The notes: generated from the letters alone by a model not told the origin. Positions 9,563-20,666 are shown, counted from the stretch's first letter. The stretch is DNA of 64,000 nucleotides from Metapseudomonas resinovorans DSM 21078 (GCF_000423545.1 NZ_AUIE01000006.1:62001-126000), one strand, 5' to 3'. Made by a program: numbers and translations.

Positions 9563-10759
9563 TCACAGTCCCTTGATGAAGGCGCGGATACGTTCGCCGG
9601 CTTCGACGCACTCGGCCAGCGGGGCCACCAGGGCCATGCGCACTCGGCCGGCACCCGGGTTGAAGCCATTCACGGCGCGCGACAGGTAGGAGCCGGGGAC
9701 CACTGTGACGTGCTCACGGGCGAACAGTTCACGGGTGAAGGTTTCGTCGTCCACCGGAGTCTTCGGCCAGAGGTAGAAGCCGCCGTCCGGGCGCTGCACG
9801 TCCAGAACCGGGCCGAGGATATCCAGCATGGCATCGAACTTCTCGCGGTACAGCGCGCGGTTGGCACGTACGTGGACTTCGTCGTTCCAGGCGGCGACGC
9901 TGGCCAGTTGGGTCTGCACCGGCATGGCACAGCCGTGGTAGGTGCGGTACAGCAGGAAAGACTTGAGGATATCGGCGTCGCCGGCGACGAAGCCGGAGCG
10001 CAGGCCGGGCAGGTTGGAACGCTTGGACAGGCTGTGGAAAACCACGCAGCGCTTGAAGTCCGAGCGGCCCAGTTCGGCGCAGGCTGTGAGCAGGCCGGCC
10101 GGCGGGTTCTGTTCGTCGAAGTAAAGCTCGCTGTAGCACTCGTCGGCAGCGATCACGAAGTCATGTTCGTCGGCCAGGGCGATCAGTTTCTTCAGGGTGT
10201 CCAACGGGATCAGCGCGCCGGTGGGGTTGCCCGGCGAGCAGAGGAAGAGGATCTGGCAGCGTTGCCAGACGTCCGCTGGAACGGCGTCGAAGTCCGGGTT
10301 GAAGCCGTTCTCCGCCAGGCACGGCAGGTAGTGGGGCTCGGCGCCGGCCAGCAGGGCTGCACCTTCGTAGATTTGATAGAAGGGGTTCGGGCTGACCACC
10401 AGGCCCTTGTCGGTGCGGTTGACCACTGCCTGAGTGAAGGCGAACAGCGCCTCGCGGGTACCGTTCACCGGCAGCACGTGGCGAGCGGCCTCGAGCCAGC
10501 CAGCCGGTACCTTGAAGCGGCGCTCGCACCACTGGGCGATGGCTTCGCGCAGGGCCGGGATACCCAGGGTGGTGGGGTAGACCGACAACTGGTCGAGATT
10601 GGCCGCCAGGGCCTCGGCGACGAAGGCCGGGGAGCGATGCTTGGGCTCGCCGATCGACAGGGCGATGGCCTTCTTCTCCGCCGGTGGCTGGGCGCCGGCC
10701 AGCAGGGCGCGGAGTTTCTCGAAGGGGTAGGGCTGCAGTTGGTTCAAGGCTTCGTTCAT
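9563..10759 (-). CDS. dapC: succinyldiaminopimelate transaminase
   Basis: 398 aa, class I/II PLP aminotransferase. It converts N-succinyl-2-amino-6-ketopimelate to succinyl-diaminopimelate with glutamate as donor, between the steps of DapD and DapE. Seen: SPGNPTG (residues 175-181), Asp/Tyr of AADECYSELYF (about 205-213), and the Schiff-base lysine Lys246 in FHSLSKRSNLPG. The late Arg of GRVRMALV binds the substrate carboxylate. The neighbouring dapD supports DapC rather than a general aminotransferase. It is 19 bp upstream of the ArsC-like gene. Confidence 0.92.
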   Translation of the reverse strand: MNEALNQLQPYPFEKLRALLAGAQPPAEKKAIALSIGEPKHRSPAFVAEALAANLDQLSVYPTTLGIPALREAIAQWCERRFKVPAGWLEAARHVLPVNGTREALFAFTQAVVNRTDKGLVVSPNPFYQIYEGAALLAGAEPHYLPCLAENGFNPDFDAVPADVWQRCQILFLCSPGNPTGALIPLDTLKKLIALADEHDFVIAADECYSELYFDEQNPPAGLLTACAELGRSDFKRCVVFHSLSKRSNLPGLRSGFVAGDADILKSFLLYRTYHGCAMPVQTQLASVAAWNDEVHVRANRALYREKFDAMLDILGPVLDVQRPDGGFYLWPKTPVDDETFTRELFAREHVTVVPGSYLSRAVNGFNPGAGRVRMALVAPLAECVEAGERIRAFIKGL

Positions 10760-10796
10760 GGTTGTAGGGCGTCAACAGGGAGGTCGTGGGTGAATC

Positions 10797-10827
10797 GGTG
10801 CAATCCGGCCAGCGGCCTTATTGCACC
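10797..10827. repeat. hairpin between dapC and glnD
   Basis: GGTGCAAT (10797-10804) and ATTGCACC (10820-10827) form perfect arms with an inner GGCC-AGC-GGCC stem. The flanking CACCCTACGGG is a common intergenic motif in Pseudomonas. It may end the glnD transcript. Confidence 0.45.
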
Positions 10828-10835
10828 CTACGGGT

Positions 10836-13538
10836 TCAGATTTTTATCCGCGCCGGGTCCAGGCTCTGTCCGTTGGCTTGGGACAACTGGGAGACGATGG
10901 CCTCCTGGAGCCGCAGGCAGAACTCGGGGTCGGAAAGCGGCTGGTTGTTGGCGTCGGTGACGAAGAAGACGTCTTCCACCCGCTCGCCCAGCGTGGCGAT
11001 CTTGGCGTTCTGCAGCGAAAGGTCGAACTCCAGGAAGATGCGCCCGATACGCGCCAGCAGGCCGGGGCGGTCGGGGGCAATCAATTCGAGGATGGTTACC
11101 GGGCGCTGGGCGTCATTGGAGATGGTCACCTGCGGCGGGAAGGCGAAATGCTTGAGCTGGCGCGGGACGCGGCGCTGGATGATGGCCGGGTACTCGTCCG
11201 GGTTCTTCAGGGCGTCGATCAGGCCTTCGCGGATTTCGCGGATGCGCGCCGGGTTCTCGCCGATCCGCCCGCCATCGGCATCGAGCACGATGTAGGTGTC
11301 GAGGGTGAACTGGCTGGTGGAGGTGATGATCCGCGCGTCGTGAATGTTCAGGTTCAACTGCGACATGGCGGCCACGGTCACGGCGAAGAAGTCGTGCTGG
11401 TCCGGTGCGTAGATGAATATCTGGGTGGCGCCCTCGAACTCGCGCTGGGCGGTTTCCTTGATCAATACCAGGGGATCGTTGCCGGCCGGATGCTGGAGGA
11501 TGGCCTCGGTGTGCCAGGCCACGTCATTGGCGGTATGGCGCAGGAAATAGTCATCGCCCAGTTGCGACCAGAGCTGCTCGGCCTCGTCCTGGTCGATACC
11601 GTTGCGTACCAGGATGTCGATGGCGGCGGACTGGGTCTGGCGGATCTGCTCTTCGCGGTCCAGCGGGTTCTCCAGGCCGCGGCGCAAGGCGCGCTTGGTC
11701 TCGGTATAGAGCTGACGCAGCAGGCTGGCGCGCCAGGAGTTCCACAGGCTCGGGTTGGTGGCGTTGATGTCGGCCACGGTGAGCACGTAGAGGTAGTCCA
11801 GACGGGTCTGGTCGCCCACCAGGCGGGCGAAGTCGTAGATCACCTGCGGGTCGGAGAGGTCCTTGCGCTGGGCGGTGGTGGACATCACCAGGTGGTGCTG
11901 CACCAGCCAGGCCACCAGGCGCGAATCCCATACCGGGAGATGGTGGCGGGCACAGAATATCTCGGCGTCCACGGCGCCCAGCTCGGAATGGTCACCGCCG
12001 CGGCCCTTGCCGATGTCGTGGTAGAGCCCGGCGAGGTAGATCAGCTCCGGCTTGGGTAGCTTGTCGATGAGCTTGCTGGCCAGGGGGAATTTCTCTGCCA
12101 GCTCCGGCCATTTCAGCTTGCGCAGGTGTTTGATCAGGTTGAGGGTGTGGGCGTCCACCGTATAGATGTGGAACAGATCGTGCTGCATCTGCCCGATGAT
12201 CTGGCCGAACTCCGGCAGGTACAGGCCAAGAATGCCGTAGCGGTTCATCCGCCGCAGGTTGCGGTGGATGCCTTGGGCAGACTTGAACAGCTCGATGAAC
12301 AGGCTGGTGTTGCGGATATCCTTGCGGAAATCGTCGTCGATCAGGTGGCGGCTGTCCCGCAGCAGGCGGATGGTATCCGCGCGCACGCCCTTTATCTCCG
12401 GGTGCTGGGCCATCAGCACGAAGATTTCCAGCATGGCGAAGGGGGTGCGCTTGAAGACGTTGGGGTGGGTCACCTCGATGTAGCCGTCACGCAGTTGGAA
12501 GCGACTGTTCAGCGGCTGCGCCTGGCCGGTTTCGCCGGCGCGGAGGATGACTTCCTCGAAATGCTGGTTGATCAGGTCGCTGAGTTCGGAAACTCCCATC
12601 ACCACCCGGTAGTACTTCTGCATGAAGCGCTCGATGCCGAGCTTGTCGTCACCGTCCTCGAAGCCGAGCAGGGCGGCGATCTTGCGCTGGTGGTCGAACA
12701 GCAGACGGTCTTCGGCGCGGCCGGCCAGCATGTGCAGGGCGTAACGTACCTTCCAGAGGAACTCCTGGCTGGAGGCGAGCATGCTGCATTCGCTTTCCAC
12801 CAGAAAACCCTGTTGCACCAGGCCATGCAGGTTGAGGCTACCGAACTGGCGGCGGGCGACCCAGAGAATGGTCTGGATATCGCGCAGCCCGCCAGGGGAG
12901 CCCTTCACATTGGGTTCCAGGTTGTACTCGGTGTCGTTGTACTTGGCGTGACGTGCCTTTTGCTCGTTGCGCTTGGCGAGGAAGAAGTGCTTGCTCGGCC
13001 ACATCTGCTCGGGGCTGGTGACTTCCAGCATGCGCTGGCGAAGGTGCTCCGGGCCGGCGATGGTGCGGCTTTCCATCAGGTTGGTGACCACCGTCAGGTC
13101 GGCGCGGGCCTCTTCGGCGCACTCGGCTACCGAGCGGACGCTCTGGCCGACTTCCAGGCCGATGTCCCAGAGCAGGGTGAGGAAGCCTTCGATGGGCTCG
13201 CGAAAAACTTCGTGGTCAGCGCTGTCCAGCAGGATCAGCAGGTCGATGTCGGAGAAGGGGTGCAGCTCGCCGCGCCCGTAGCCGCCGACCGCCAGCAAGG
13301 CGATGTCGGCGTCCTCGCTCCAGTCGAAGCGCTCCCATGCCGCCCGCAGGATCTGGTCGACGAACCAGGCGCGGTCCTCCACCAGGCGACGGATGTCGCG
13401 ACCGTGGGTGAAACGGTTGTCGAGCACTTCACGGGCCTGGCGTATGGCTTTCTTGAAGGCAGCGATGGGGCTGGACTTCAAGGCCAGTTCCGCCTGGAAC
13501 TGCCCGCGGTCGAACAACTCGGGATCCACCTGCGGCAT
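10836..13538 (-). CDS. glnD: bifunctional [protein-PII] uridylyltransferase / uridylyl-removing enzyme
   Basis: 900 aa. GlnD senses glutamine and adds UMP to PII (GlnB/GlnK) or removes it, which sets the activity of GlnE and NtrB. Order of domains: nucleotidyltransferase with [18 protein letters not shown] (residues 85-102), carrying the catalytic Gly-Gly and Asp pair; GlnD linker domain; HD domain with [17 protein letters not shown] (about residue 500) for UMP removal; two ACT domains (about 710-780 and 820-895) that bind glutamine. The ATG at 13538 starts MPQVDPELF, as in relatives, and the 39 codons in frame before it belong to the map end region. It is 29 bp after map. Confidence 0.96.
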   Translation of the reverse strand: MPQVDPELFDRGQFQAELALKSSPIAAFKKAIRQAREVLDNRFTHGRDIRRLVEDRAWFVDQILRAAWERFDWSEDADIALLAVGGYGRGELHPFSDIDLLILLDSADHEVFREPIEGFLTLLWDIGLEVGQSVRSVAECAEEARADLTVVTNLMESRTIAGPEHLRQRMLEVTSPEQMWPSKHFFLAKRNEQKARHAKYNDTEYNLEPNVKGSPGGLRDIQTILWVARRQFGSLNLHGLVQQGFLVESECSMLASSQEFLWKVRYALHMLAGRAEDRLLFDHQRKIAALLGFEDGDDKLGIERFMQKYYRVVMGVSELSDLINQHFEEVILRAGETGQAQPLNSRFQLRDGYIEVTHPNVFKRTPFAMLEIFVLMAQHPEIKGVRADTIRLLRDSRHLIDDDFRKDIRNTSLFIELFKSAQGIHRNLRRMNRYGILGLYLPEFGQIIGQMQHDLFHIYTVDAHTLNLIKHLRKLKWPELAEKFPLASKLIDKLPKPELIYLAGLYHDIGKGRGGDHSELGAVDAEIFCARHHLPVWDSRLVAWLVQHHLVMSTTAQRKDLSDPQVIYDFARLVGDQTRLDYLYVLTVADINATNPSLWNSWRASLLRQLYTETKRALRRGLENPLDREEQIRQTQSAAIDILVRNGIDQDEAEQLWSQLGDDYFLRHTANDVAWHTEAILQHPAGNDPLVLIKETAQREFEGATQIFIYAPDQHDFFAVTVAAMSQLNLNIHDARIITSTSQFTLDTYIVLDADGGRIGENPARIREIREGLIDALKNPDEYPAIIQRRVPRQLKHFAFPPQVTISNDAQRPVTILELIAPDRPGLLARIGRIFLEFDLSLQNAKIATLGERVEDVFFVTDANNQPLSDPEFCLRLQEAIVSQLSQANGQSLDPARIKI

Positions 13539-13567
13539 GGGGCGGCTTTCCTTATATAGGTCGGTGA

Positions 13568-14350
13568 TCAGGGCGAGGTGCGCGCCAGCGTATCGTCGCT
13601 GCGCAGCGTGAGGATCTCGTAGCCATCGGCAGTCACCAGGACGGTGTGCTCCCACTGGGCGGAAAGCTTGCGGTCCTTGGTGATGGCGGTCCAGCCGTCA
13701 CCGAGCAGGCGGGTTTCCGGGCGGCCCTGGTTGATCATCGGCTCGATGGTGAAGGTCATGCCTTCCTTGAGCTCCATGCCGGTGCCGGCGCGGCCGTAGT
13801 GCAGGACCTGGGGCTCTTCGTGGAATACCGCGCCGATGCCATGGCCGCAGTATTCACGGACCACCGAGTAACCGAGCTTCTCGGCATGCTTCTGGATCAC
13901 TTCGCCGATATCGCCCAGGCGCGCACCGGGCTTCACCAGCTGGATGCCCTTGTACATGCATTCCTGGGTTACGCGGCAGAGCTTGTCGGCCCACTCCGGC
14001 GCCTTGCCCACCAGGAACATCTTGCTGGTGTCGCCGTGGTAGCCGTCCTTGATGACGGTGATGTCGATATTGAGGATGTCGCCATCCTTCAGCGGCTTCT
14101 CGTTGGGGATGCCGTGGCACACCACATGGTTGACCGAGGTGCAGATCGACTTGGGGAAGCCCTTGTAGTTGAGGGGGGCGGGGATGGCCTGCTGCACATT
14201 GACGATGTAGTCGTGGCAGATACGATCCAGTTCCTCGGTGGTCACGCCGGGTTTGACATGTTCGCCGATCATCTCCAGCACTTCGGCGGCCAGGCGGCCG
14301 GCAACGCGCATTTTCTCGATTTCTGCGGGCGTCTTGATGGTGACGGTCAT
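13568..14350 (-). CDS. map: methionine aminopeptidase, type I
   Basis: 260 aa. Removes the initiator methionine from nascent proteins. The five metal ligands are in place: two Asp in [19 protein letters not shown] (about residues 97-108), His in [13 protein letters not shown] (about 171), Glu in FTIEPMI (about 204) and Glu in WEHTVLV (about 235). The substrate-binding His lies in VCHGIPN. Start chosen at 14350, where the family sequence begins ([15 protein letters not shown]). It is divergent from rpsB, the usual gammaproteobacterial arrangement. Confidence 0.96.
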   Translation of the reverse strand: MTVTIKTPAEIEKMRVAGRLAAEVLEMIGEHVKPGVTTEELDRICHDYIVNVQQAIPAPLNYKGFPKSICTSVNHVVCHGIPNEKPLKDGDILNIDITVIKDGYHGDTSKMFLVGKAPEWADKLCRVTQECMYKGIQLVKPGARLGDIGEVIQKHAEKLGYSVVREYCGHGIGAVFHEEPQVLHYGRAGTGMELKEGMTFTIEPMINQGRPETRLLGDGWTAITKDRKLSAQWEHTVLVTADGYEILTLRSDDTLARTSP

Positions 14351-14390
14351 ATTGGGTCTCGGGCGCAAACGGAAAAGGCTTGATATTAAC

Positions 14391-14428
14391 AGCTTCAAGC
14401 CGCAAGCCATAAGCGGCTAGCAGGAAGC
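14391..14428. repeat. imperfect inverted repeat upstream of map
   Basis: GCTTCAAGCCGC...GCGGC...GGAAGC forms an imperfect stem in the map-rpsB gap and shares CTTCAAGC with the repeat at 8040-8047. It looks like a short intergenic Pseudomonas repeat; its role is unknown. The remainder of this 264-bp gap carries the rpsB promoter and leader. Confidence 0.3.
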
Positions 14429-14455
14429 AGCCTGTTTTGCGGCGTATCGTTCCAG

Positions 14456-14484
14456 TAGCTTGGGTCTGCTTTTTGTGCTATAAA
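14456..14484 (+). promoter_or_regulatory. probable rpsB promoter
   Basis: A clear -10 box TATAAA at 14479-14484 follows a weak -35 (TAGCTT, 14456-14461) at 17 bp spacing. It lies about 130 bp before the rpsB start, which leaves a long leader. In enterobacteria the rpsB leader is the target of S2 autoregulation; whether that holds here is inference from position only. Confidence 0.4.
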
Positions 14485-14614
14485 ACGCGCCGCTTTACGG
14501 GCGTACTGTCCGAAAGCACAAACCCACACACGTATCGACACGATCTCCTGGGTGCCCGAAAGGGTTGGATATTGGGATACGTGGAGGCCTAACCCGACTT
14601 ATCGAGGAATAGAA

Positions 14615-15355
14615 ATGTCCCAAGTCAACATGCGCGATATGCTGAAGGCCGGTGTGCACTTCGGCCACCAGACCCGTTACTGGAACCCGAAAATGGGCAA
14701 GTACATTTTCGGCGCGCGTAACAAGATCCACATCATCAACCTTGAAAAAACCCTGCCGATGTTCAACGAGGCCCTGTCCTTCGTTGAAAAACTGTCTGCA
14801 GGCAAGAACAAGGTACTGTTCGTCGGCACCAAGCGTTCCGCTGGCAAGATCGTTCGCGAAGAAGCTGCTCGTTGCGGCTCCCCGTACGTCGATCACCGCT
14901 GGCTGGGCGGCATGCTGACCAACTACAAGACCATCCGTCAGTCCATCAAGCGCCTGCGCGAGCTGGAAACCCAGTCCCAGGACGGCACCTTCGCCAAGCT
15001 GACCAAGAAAGAAGCCCTGATGCGCACCCGCGACCTCGAGAAGCTCGAGCGCAGCCTGGGTGGTATCAAGGAGATGGGTGGCCTGCCGGACGCTCTGTTC
15101 GTGATCGACGTTGACCACGAGCGCATCGCCATTAGCGAAGCCAACAAGCTGGGCATCCCGGTTATCGGTATTGTCGATACCAACAGCAGCCCGGAAGGCG
15201 TTGACTACGTCATCCCGGGTAACGACGACGCCATTCGCGCCGTTCAGCTGTACCTGGCCAGCGTTGCTGATGCTGTAATCCGCGGCCGTCAGAATGCCGT
15301 TGGTGGCCCTGACGAGTTCGTCGAAGAAGCTGCTTCCGAGGCCGCAGAAGGCTGA
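14615..15355 (+). CDS. rpsB: 30S ribosomal protein S2
   Basis: 246 aa. Begins [19 protein letters not shown], the S2 signature start, and contains [24 protein letters not shown] and [27 protein letters not shown]. It binds 16S rRNA on the body of the 30S subunit and joins late in assembly. GAGGA stands before the ATG at 14615. An upstream in-frame ATG at 14552 would add 21 residues without family support. It is followed by a strong hairpin and then tsf, the classic rpsB-tsf operon. Confidence 0.98.
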   Translation: MSQVNMRDMLKAGVHFGHQTRYWNPKMGKYIFGARNKIHIINLEKTLPMFNEALSFVEKLSAGKNKVLFVGTKRSAGKIVREEAARCGSPYVDHRWLGGMLTNYKTIRQSIKRLRELETQSQDGTFAKLTKKEALMRTRDLEKLERSLGGIKEMGGLPDALFVIDVDHERIAISEANKLGIPVIGIVDTNSSPEGVDYVIPGNDDAIRAVQLYLASVADAVIRGRQNAVGGPDEFVEEAASEAAEG

Positions 15356-15391
15356 GTTGACAGCCGTCTAGCGTTACCCGGTGCGCAAGAA

Positions 15392-15411
15392 GGGGGCTAG
15401 GCCCCCTTTTT
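15392..15411 (+). terminator. rpsB-tsf intergenic terminator/attenuator
   Basis: GGGGGC-TAG-GCCCCC followed by five T. It is a complete intrinsic terminator shape between rpsB and tsf and probably lowers tsf expression relative to rpsB rather than stopping all transcripts. Confidence 0.75.
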
Positions 15412-15482
15412 GCCACCTCCGAATTGTGAATGCCCGGATTTCTGGGCTGAATGGTTGAAAACCTATTCAAGAGGATTGCGAC

Positions 15483-16352
15483 ATGGCAGAGATTACTGCA
15501 GCCCTGGTTAAAGAACTGCGCGAGCGTACCGGCCTGGGCATGATGGATTGCAAGAAGGCCCTGACCGCCGCTGAAGGCGACATCGAGAAGGCCATCGACG
15601 ACATGCGCGCCGCTGGCGCCATCAAGGCTGCCAAGAAGGCTGGCAACATCGCCGCCGAAGGCGCCATCGCTGTCAAAGTGGCTGACGACAACAAGGTTGC
15701 CGTCATCATCGAAGTCAACTCCCAGACCGACTTCCTGGCCCTGCAGGACGACTTCAAGTCCTTCGTTGCCGCTTCCCTGGATCAGGCTTTCAACGAGAAG
15801 CTGACCGACGCTGCTCCGCTGGTCGAGTCCCGCGAAGAAGCTCGTCTGGCCCTGGTTGCCAAGACCGGTGAGAACGTCAACATCCGTCGCCTGACCCGCG
15901 TTGAAGGCGATGTGGTAGGTGCCTACCTGCACGGCCACCGCATCGGCGTAGTCGTGAACCTGAAAGGCGGCAACCCGGAACTGGCCAAGGACATCGCCAT
16001 GCACGTGGCTGCCAGCAACCCGCAGTTCCTGAACTCGACCCAGGTTTCCGAAGAAGCTGTTGCCAAGGAAAAGGAAATCTTCCTGGCCCTGAACGCCGAC
16101 AAGATCGCCGGCAAGCCGGAAAACATCGTCGAGAACATGGTCAAGGGTCGCATCGCCAAGTTCCTGGCTGAAGCCAGCCTGGTCGAGCAGCCTTTCGTCA
16201 AGGATCCGGAAATCAAGGTCGGTGACCTGGCCAAGAAAGCCGGCGCTGAGATCGTTTCCTTCGTTCGCTACGAAGTAGGCGAAGGCATCGAGAAAGTCGA
16301 AGTAGACTTCGCTGCCGAAGTAGCTGCCCAAGTCGCTGCTACCAAGCAATAA
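15483..16352 (+). CDS. tsf: translation elongation factor Ts
   Basis: 289 aa. EF-Ts exchanges GDP on EF-Tu. Seen: the N-terminal UBA-like module (MAEITAALVKELRERTGLGM), the TDFLAL signature (IEVNSQTDFLAL, about residues 76-87), which contacts the EF-Tu nucleotide site, and the long dimerisation and C-terminal modules. AAGAGG precedes the ATG. Downstream the same strand continues into pyrH after 204 bp, which hold a T-less hairpin at 16376-16407. Confidence 0.98.
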   Translation: MAEITAALVKELRERTGLGMMDCKKALTAAEGDIEKAIDDMRAAGAIKAAKKAGNIAAEGAIAVKVADDNKVAVIIEVNSQTDFLALQDDFKSFVAASLDQAFNEKLTDAAPLVESREEARLALVAKTGENVNIRRLTRVEGDVVGAYLHGHRIGVVVNLKGGNPELAKDIAMHVAASNPQFLNSTQVSEEAVAKEKEIFLALNADKIAGKPENIVENMVKGRIAKFLAEASLVEQPFVKDPEIKVGDLAKKAGAEIVSFVRYEVGEGIEKVEVDFAAEVAAQVAATKQ

Positions 16353-16375
16353 GACGGCCTCGGCTGTCGCCCCGC

Positions 16376-16407
16376 AAGAGGCTGCCCGCTAACGCGTGCG
16401 GCCTCTT
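16376..16407 (+). terminator. hairpin after tsf
   Basis: AAGAGGC (16376-16382) pairs with GCCTCTT (16401-16407), with further GC pairing inside. No T run follows, so termination is uncertain; the rest of the tsf-pyrH gap shows no gene. Confidence 0.4.
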
Positions 16408-16556
16408 CGTCAAACTGGGGAGCCATTTCGGGGTGGTTTCCACGGCGGGCTCCGGTCATCGGGCACCAACCGTCGTTTGCGCAGTCTCAGGACTCGCCAG
16501 TACACAGGGCCTTTCGAGGTCCGCGAATTCAAATAGCGCCGCAGGAGAGATACGCA

Positions 16557-17300
16557 ATGGCTCAGCAGGTGAGTGGTCGCCAACCTCGCTATAAACGCAT
16601 TCTGCTCAAACTCAGCGGTGAGGCCCTTATGGGCTCCGAGGAGTTCGGTATCGATCCGAAAGTCCTCGATCGCATGGCGCTGGAAATCGGCCAGTTGGTC
16701 GGTATCGGCGTCCAGGTCGGCCTGGTGATCGGCGGCGGCAACCTGTTCCGTGGTGCGGCCCTGAGCGCCGCCGGCATGGATCGGGTAACTGGCGACCACA
16801 TGGGTATGCTGGCCACCGTGATGAACGCCCTGGCCATGCGCGACGCGCTTGAGCGTTCCAACATCCCCGCCATCGTGATGTCGGCCATTTCCATGGTTGG
16901 CGTGACCGATCACTACGATCGTCGCAAGGCCATGCGCCACCTGGCTTCTGGCGAAGTGGTGATTTTCTCCGCCGGTACCGGCAACCCCTTCTTCACCACC
17001 GACTCGGCCGCCTGCCTGCGCGCCATCGAAGTGGATGCGGACGTGGTGCTGAAAGCCACCAAGGTCGATGGCGTGTACACTGCCGACCCGTTCAAGGACC
17101 CCAATGCCGAGAAGTTCGAGCACCTGACCTATGACGAGGTGCTGGATCGCAAGCTGGGTGTCATGGACCTCACGGCCATCTGTCTGTGCCGTGATCAGAA
17201 GATGCCGCTGCGGGTCTTCAATATGAATAAACCGGGTGCCCTGCTGAACATCGTGGTCGGCGGCGCCGAAGGAACCCTGATCGAGGAGGGCGAAAAGTGA
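16557..17300 (+). CDS. pyrH: UMP kinase
   Basis: 247 aa, amino-acid-kinase fold. Phosphorylates UMP to UDP; inhibited by UTP and activated by GTP in relatives. Seen: [13 protein letters not shown] (about residues 14-26), GGGNLFRGA (about 60-68), and the [30 protein letters not shown] segment that forms the nucleotide and UMP site. GGAGAG precedes the ATG. The stop overlaps the GTG start of frr. Confidence 0.97.
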   Translation: MAQQVSGRQPRYKRILLKLSGEALMGSEEFGIDPKVLDRMALEIGQLVGIGVQVGLVIGGGNLFRGAALSAAGMDRVTGDHMGMLATVMNALAMRDALERSNIPAIVMSAISMVGVTDHYDRRKAMRHLASGEVVIFSAGTGNPFFTTDSAACLRAIEVDADVVLKATKVDGVYTADPFKDPNAEKFEHLTYDEVLDRKLGVMDLTAICLCRDQKMPLRVFNMNKPGALLNIVVGGAEGTLIEEGEK

Positions 17301-17854
17301 TCAACGAGATCAAGCAAGAAGCGCAGGAGCGCATGAAGAAAACCCTGGAATCGCTGGATCATGCTTTCGCCAAGATCCGCACCGGGCGTGCGCACCCGAG
17401 CATTCTGGATAGCGTGATGGTGTCTTACTACGGTACCGACACTCCCCTGCGCCAGGTTGCCAACGTGATCGCAGAGGACTCCCGCACCCTGGCCCTGACC
17501 GTGTTCGACAAGAGCATGATCCAGGCTGTGGAGAAGGCCATCATGACCTCTGACCTGGGCCTGAACCCGGCCACCGCCGGTACCACTATTCGCGTGCCGA
17601 TGCCCGCCCTGACCGAGGAAACCCGCAAGGGCTACACCAAGCAGGCACGTGCGGAGGCTGAAAACGCCCGTGTTGCCGTGCGCAACATCCGCCGTGATGC
17701 GCTTGCGCAGCTGAAGGACCTGGTCAAGGAAAAGGAAATCAGCGAAGACGACGAGCGTCGTGCCGCTGACGACGTCCAGAAGCTGACCGACAAGTTCGTC
17801 GGTGATGTCGACAAGGCTCTGGAAAACAAAGAAAAAGACCTGATGGCCGTCTGA
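17297..17854 (+). CDS. frr: ribosome recycling factor
   Basis: 185 aa, exact family length. With EF-G it splits post-termination ribosomes. Starts with GTG at 17297, inside the pyrH stop (GTGA overlap, 4 nt), so coupling is likely. Seen: the [13 protein letters not shown] segment of the hinge region, [14 protein letters not shown], and the C-terminal helix with the conserved Arg of AVRNIRRDA. Pairing with pyrH is near universal in proteobacteria. Confidence 0.97.
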   Translation: MINEIKQEAQERMKKTLESLDHAFAKIRTGRAHPSILDSVMVSYYGTDTPLRQVANVIAEDSRTLALTVFDKSMIQAVEKAIMTSDLGLNPATAGTTIRVPMPALTEETRKGYTKQARAEAENARVAVRNIRRDALAQLKDLVKEKEISEDDERRAADDVQKLTDKFVGDVDKALENKEKDLMAV

Positions 17855-17868
17855 CGTCCGGAATCGTC

Positions 17869-18630
17869 ATGGACAAATTCCAGCAAGGCGCGTACCCCGC
17901 GGTGCCACGGCATGTGGCGATCATCATGGACGGTAACAACCGTTGGGCGAAGAAGCGCCTGCTGCCCGGCGTCGCCGGCCATAAGGCTGGCGTGGATGCG
18001 GTCCGGGCGGTGATCGAGGTGTGCGCCGAGGCCGGCGTCGAAGTGCTCACCCTGTTCGCCTTCTCCAGCGAGAACTGGCAGCGCCCGGCTGACGAGGTCG
18101 GCGCCTTGATGGAATTGTTCCTGGGGGCGTTGCGCCGTGAGGCGCGGCGCCTGGACCAGAACGATATTCGTTTGCGCATCATCGGCGATCGTTCGCGCTT
18201 CCACCCGGAGCTGCAGGCCGCCATGCGCGAGGTTGAGCAGTTGACCTCCAGCCATCAGAAGTTCGTCCTTCAGGTCGCCGCCAACTACGGCGGACAGTGG
18301 GACATCACCCAGGCCGCACAGCGCCTGGCTCGTGAGGTCCAGGCTGGTCATCTGCAGGTCGACGATATTTCCCCGCAGTTGCTGCAAAGTTGCCTGGTCA
18401 CCGGCGACCTTCCGCTGCCCGACCTGTGCATTCGCACCGGTGGCGAGCATCGCATCAGCAACTTCCTGCTGTGGCAGCTCGCCTATGCCGAGCTGTATTT
18501 CTCCGATCTCTTCTGGCCTGACTTCAAGCACGAAGCCATGCGCAAGGCGCTGGCAGACTTTGCCAAGCGACAGCGTCGCTTCGGCAAGACCAGCGAGCAG
18601 CTAGAAGCCGAGGCCCGAGCCAAATGCTGA
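17869..18630 (+). CDS. uppS: undecaprenyl diphosphate synthase (cis-prenyltransferase)
   Basis: 253 aa. Makes the C55 lipid carrier for peptidoglycan and O-antigen from FPP and eight IPP. Seen: HVAIIMDGNNRWAKKR with catalytic Asp (about residue 24), the GHKAG motif, FAFSSENWQRP, and the C-terminal RTGGEHRISNFLLWQLAYAE with the IPP-binding Arg residues. It overlaps cdsA by 7 nt. It lies 14 bp after frr. Confidence 0.97.
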   Translation: MDKFQQGAYPAVPRHVAIIMDGNNRWAKKRLLPGVAGHKAGVDAVRAVIEVCAEAGVEVLTLFAFSSENWQRPADEVGALMELFLGALRREARRLDQNDIRLRIIGDRSRFHPELQAAMREVEQLTSSHQKFVLQVAANYGGQWDITQAAQRLAREVQAGHLQVDDISPQLLQSCLVTGDLPLPDLCIRTGGEHRISNFLLWQLAYAELYFSDLFWPDFKHEAMRKALADFAKRQRRFGKTSEQLEAEARAKC

Positions 18631-19439
18631 AACAACGCGTCATCACCGCCCTGGTGTTGTTGCCGATCGCCCTTGCAGGCTTCTTCTGGCTGGATGGCGG
18701 CGCCTTTGCCCTGTTCATCGGCGCCGTGGTAAGTCTCGGCGGTTGGGAGTGGGCACGCCTGGCGGGCTTTTCGCCTCAACCCCTGCGCGTCGCCTACGGC
18801 CTGCTCGTGGCGGCGCTGCTGTATGGGCTCTATCTCGTGCCGGCCCTGGCCCCCCTGGTCCTGGTGCTGGGTGTGCTCTGGTGGGGCGCGGCGACTGTCC
18901 TCGTGCTGGGCTATCCCGAAACCAGTCGCTACTGGGGCGGTACGCCTGGCAAGCTGGTGATTGGCCTGCTGATCCTGTTGCCAGCCTGGCAAGGCTTGGT
19001 GCTGTTCAAGCAGTGGCCGTTGGCCAATTGGCTGATCCTGGCCGTGATGGTGCTGGTCTGGGCGGCCGATATCGGTGCTTATTTTTCCGGCAAGGCCTTC
19101 GGTAAGCGCAAACTGGCCCCTCAGGTAAGTCCTGGCAAAAGCTGGGAAGGCCTGATAGGCGGGCTGCTGGCCAGCCTGCTAATTACTGCTGGTGTCGGTT
19201 TCTACCGCGGCTGGGTCGGTTCAGAGCTGCTGCTCGCCCTGGCAGGTGCGGCCCTGGTGGTACTGATTTCAGTAGTAGGAGACTTGACCGAGAGCATGTT
19301 CAAGCGCCAGTCCGGCATCAAGGACAGCAGCAATCTTTTGCCGGGCCATGGCGGTGTGCTGGACCGAATCGATAGTCTGACGGCGGCCATTCCGCTTTTC
19401 GCCGCGCTGCTCTGGGCCGCCGGCTGGGGTGCGCTGTGA
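18624..19439 (+). CDS. cdsA: phosphatidate cytidylyltransferase (CDP-diglyceride synthase)
   Basis: 271 aa inner-membrane enzyme with about eight hydrophobic segments. It makes CDP-diacylglycerol from phosphatidate and CTP. The family signature SxxKR...DxxGxxxPGHGGxxDRxDS is seen near the C-terminus as [20 protein letters not shown] followed by DRIDSL, with [20 protein letters not shown] earlier. It overlaps uppS by 7 nt and dxr by 4 nt. Confidence 0.96.
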   Translation: MLKQRVITALVLLPIALAGFFWLDGGAFALFIGAVVSLGGWEWARLAGFSPQPLRVAYGLLVAALLYGLYLVPALAPLVLVLGVLWWGAATVLVLGYPETSRYWGGTPGKLVIGLLILLPAWQGLVLFKQWPLANWLILAVMVLVWAADIGAYFSGKAFGKRKLAPQVSPGKSWEGLIGGLLASLLITAGVGFYRGWVGSELLLALAGAALVVLISVVGDLTESMFKRQSGIKDSSNLLPGHGGVLDRIDSLTAAIPLFAALLWAAGWGAL

Positions 19440-20626
19440 GTCAGCCGCAACGCATTACCGTGCTGGGGGCCACCGGCTCCATCGGTCTCAGCACCCTCGA
19501 TGTCATCGGTCGTCACCCCGACCGATACCGGGCTTTCGCCCTCAGTGGCTTCAGCCGTCTGGGTGAGTTGGAAGCCTTGTGTCTGCGTCATCGTCCCGAG
19601 TTCGCCGTAGTGCCGGATGCCGATTCGGCCCGGCACCTTCAGGGCGGTCTGTTGGCGGCCGGTTTGCAAACTCGCGTTCTGGCGGGCGAGCAAGGGCTTT
19701 GCGAAGTCGCCGCGCACCCGCAGGCGGATGCTGTGATGGCCGCCATTGTGGGTGCTGCGGGTCTCAAACCGACTCTCGCGGCGGTCGAGGCAGGCAAGCG
19801 GGTGTTGTTGGCCAACAAGGAGGCGCTGGTGATGTCCGGCGCCTTGTTCATGCAAGCGGTGCGCAAGAGTGGTGCCGTGCTCCTTCCGATAGACAGTGAG
19901 CACAATGCGATCTTCCAATGTTTGCCGCAGGATTACGCGCGTGGGCTCGCACCTGTCGGCGTGCGTCGCATTCTGCTGACTGCATCTGGTGGTCCCTTCC
20001 GTGAGATGCCGCTGGAGCGGCTGTCGGACGTTTCTCCGGAGCAGGCTTGTGCTCATCCCAATTGGTCCATGGGGCGCAAGATTTCCGTGGACTCGGCCAG
20101 CATGATGAACAAGGGGCTGGAACTGATCGAGGCCTGCTGGCTGTTCGATGCCAGCCCGGCCCAGGTGGAGGTCGTGATTCATCCGCAGAGCGTGATCCAC
20201 TCCCTGGTGGATTATGTGGATGGCTCGGTGTTGGCGCAGCTCGGTAATCCGGATATGCGCACCCCCATCGCCCACGCCTTGGCGTGGCCGGAGCGCATTG
20301 ATTCCGGTGTATCGCCGCTTGATCTGTTCTCCGTGGCTCGCCTGGACTTCCAGGCCCCGGACGAAGAGCGCTTTCCTTGCTTGCGGCTGGCTCGCCAGGC
20401 GGCGGAGGAGGGCGGAAGCGCCCCGGCCATGCTCAACGCTGCGAATGAGGTGGCTGTGGCGGCGTTCCTGGATAGACGCATCCGCTTCACCGAGATCGCG
20501 AGTATCATCGACGAAGTGCTGAACCGCGAAGCGGCGACGGCTGTCGAAACGCTGGATTCCGTGCTGCAGGCAGATGCCCGTGCTCGGGCAGCCGCGCAGC
20601 AGTGGTTGGTCCGTCAAGATCGCTAG
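19436..20626 (+). CDS. dxr: 1-deoxy-D-xylulose 5-phosphate reductoisomerase
   Basis: 396 aa, GTG start inside the cdsA stop (GTGA). First committed step of the MEP isoprenoid pathway; target of fosmidomycin. Seen: NADPH loop [14 protein letters not shown] (about residues 8-21), [11 protein letters not shown], the metal and substrate segment [20 protein letters not shown], and the flexible loop near [20 protein letters not shown]. IspD and IspF of the same pathway are encoded at 39.7 and 43.5 kb in this window. Confidence 0.97.
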   Translation: MSQPQRITVLGATGSIGLSTLDVIGRHPDRYRAFALSGFSRLGELEALCLRHRPEFAVVPDADSARHLQGGLLAAGLQTRVLAGEQGLCEVAAHPQADAVMAAIVGAAGLKPTLAAVEAGKRVLLANKEALVMSGALFMQAVRKSGAVLLPIDSEHNAIFQCLPQDYARGLAPVGVRRILLTASGGPFREMPLERLSDVSPEQACAHPNWSMGRKISVDSASMMNKGLELIEACWLFDASPAQVEVVIHPQSVIHSLVDYVDGSVLAQLGNPDMRTPIAHALAWPERIDSGVSPLDLFSVARLDFQAPDEERFPCLRLARQAAEEGGSAPAMLNAANEVAVAAFLDRRIRFTEIASIIDEVLNREAATAVETLDSVLQADARARAAAQQWLVRQDR

Positions 20627-20666
20627 CAGGTAGCTCTCAAGCGACCACCTGCTCCAGAGGAAACCG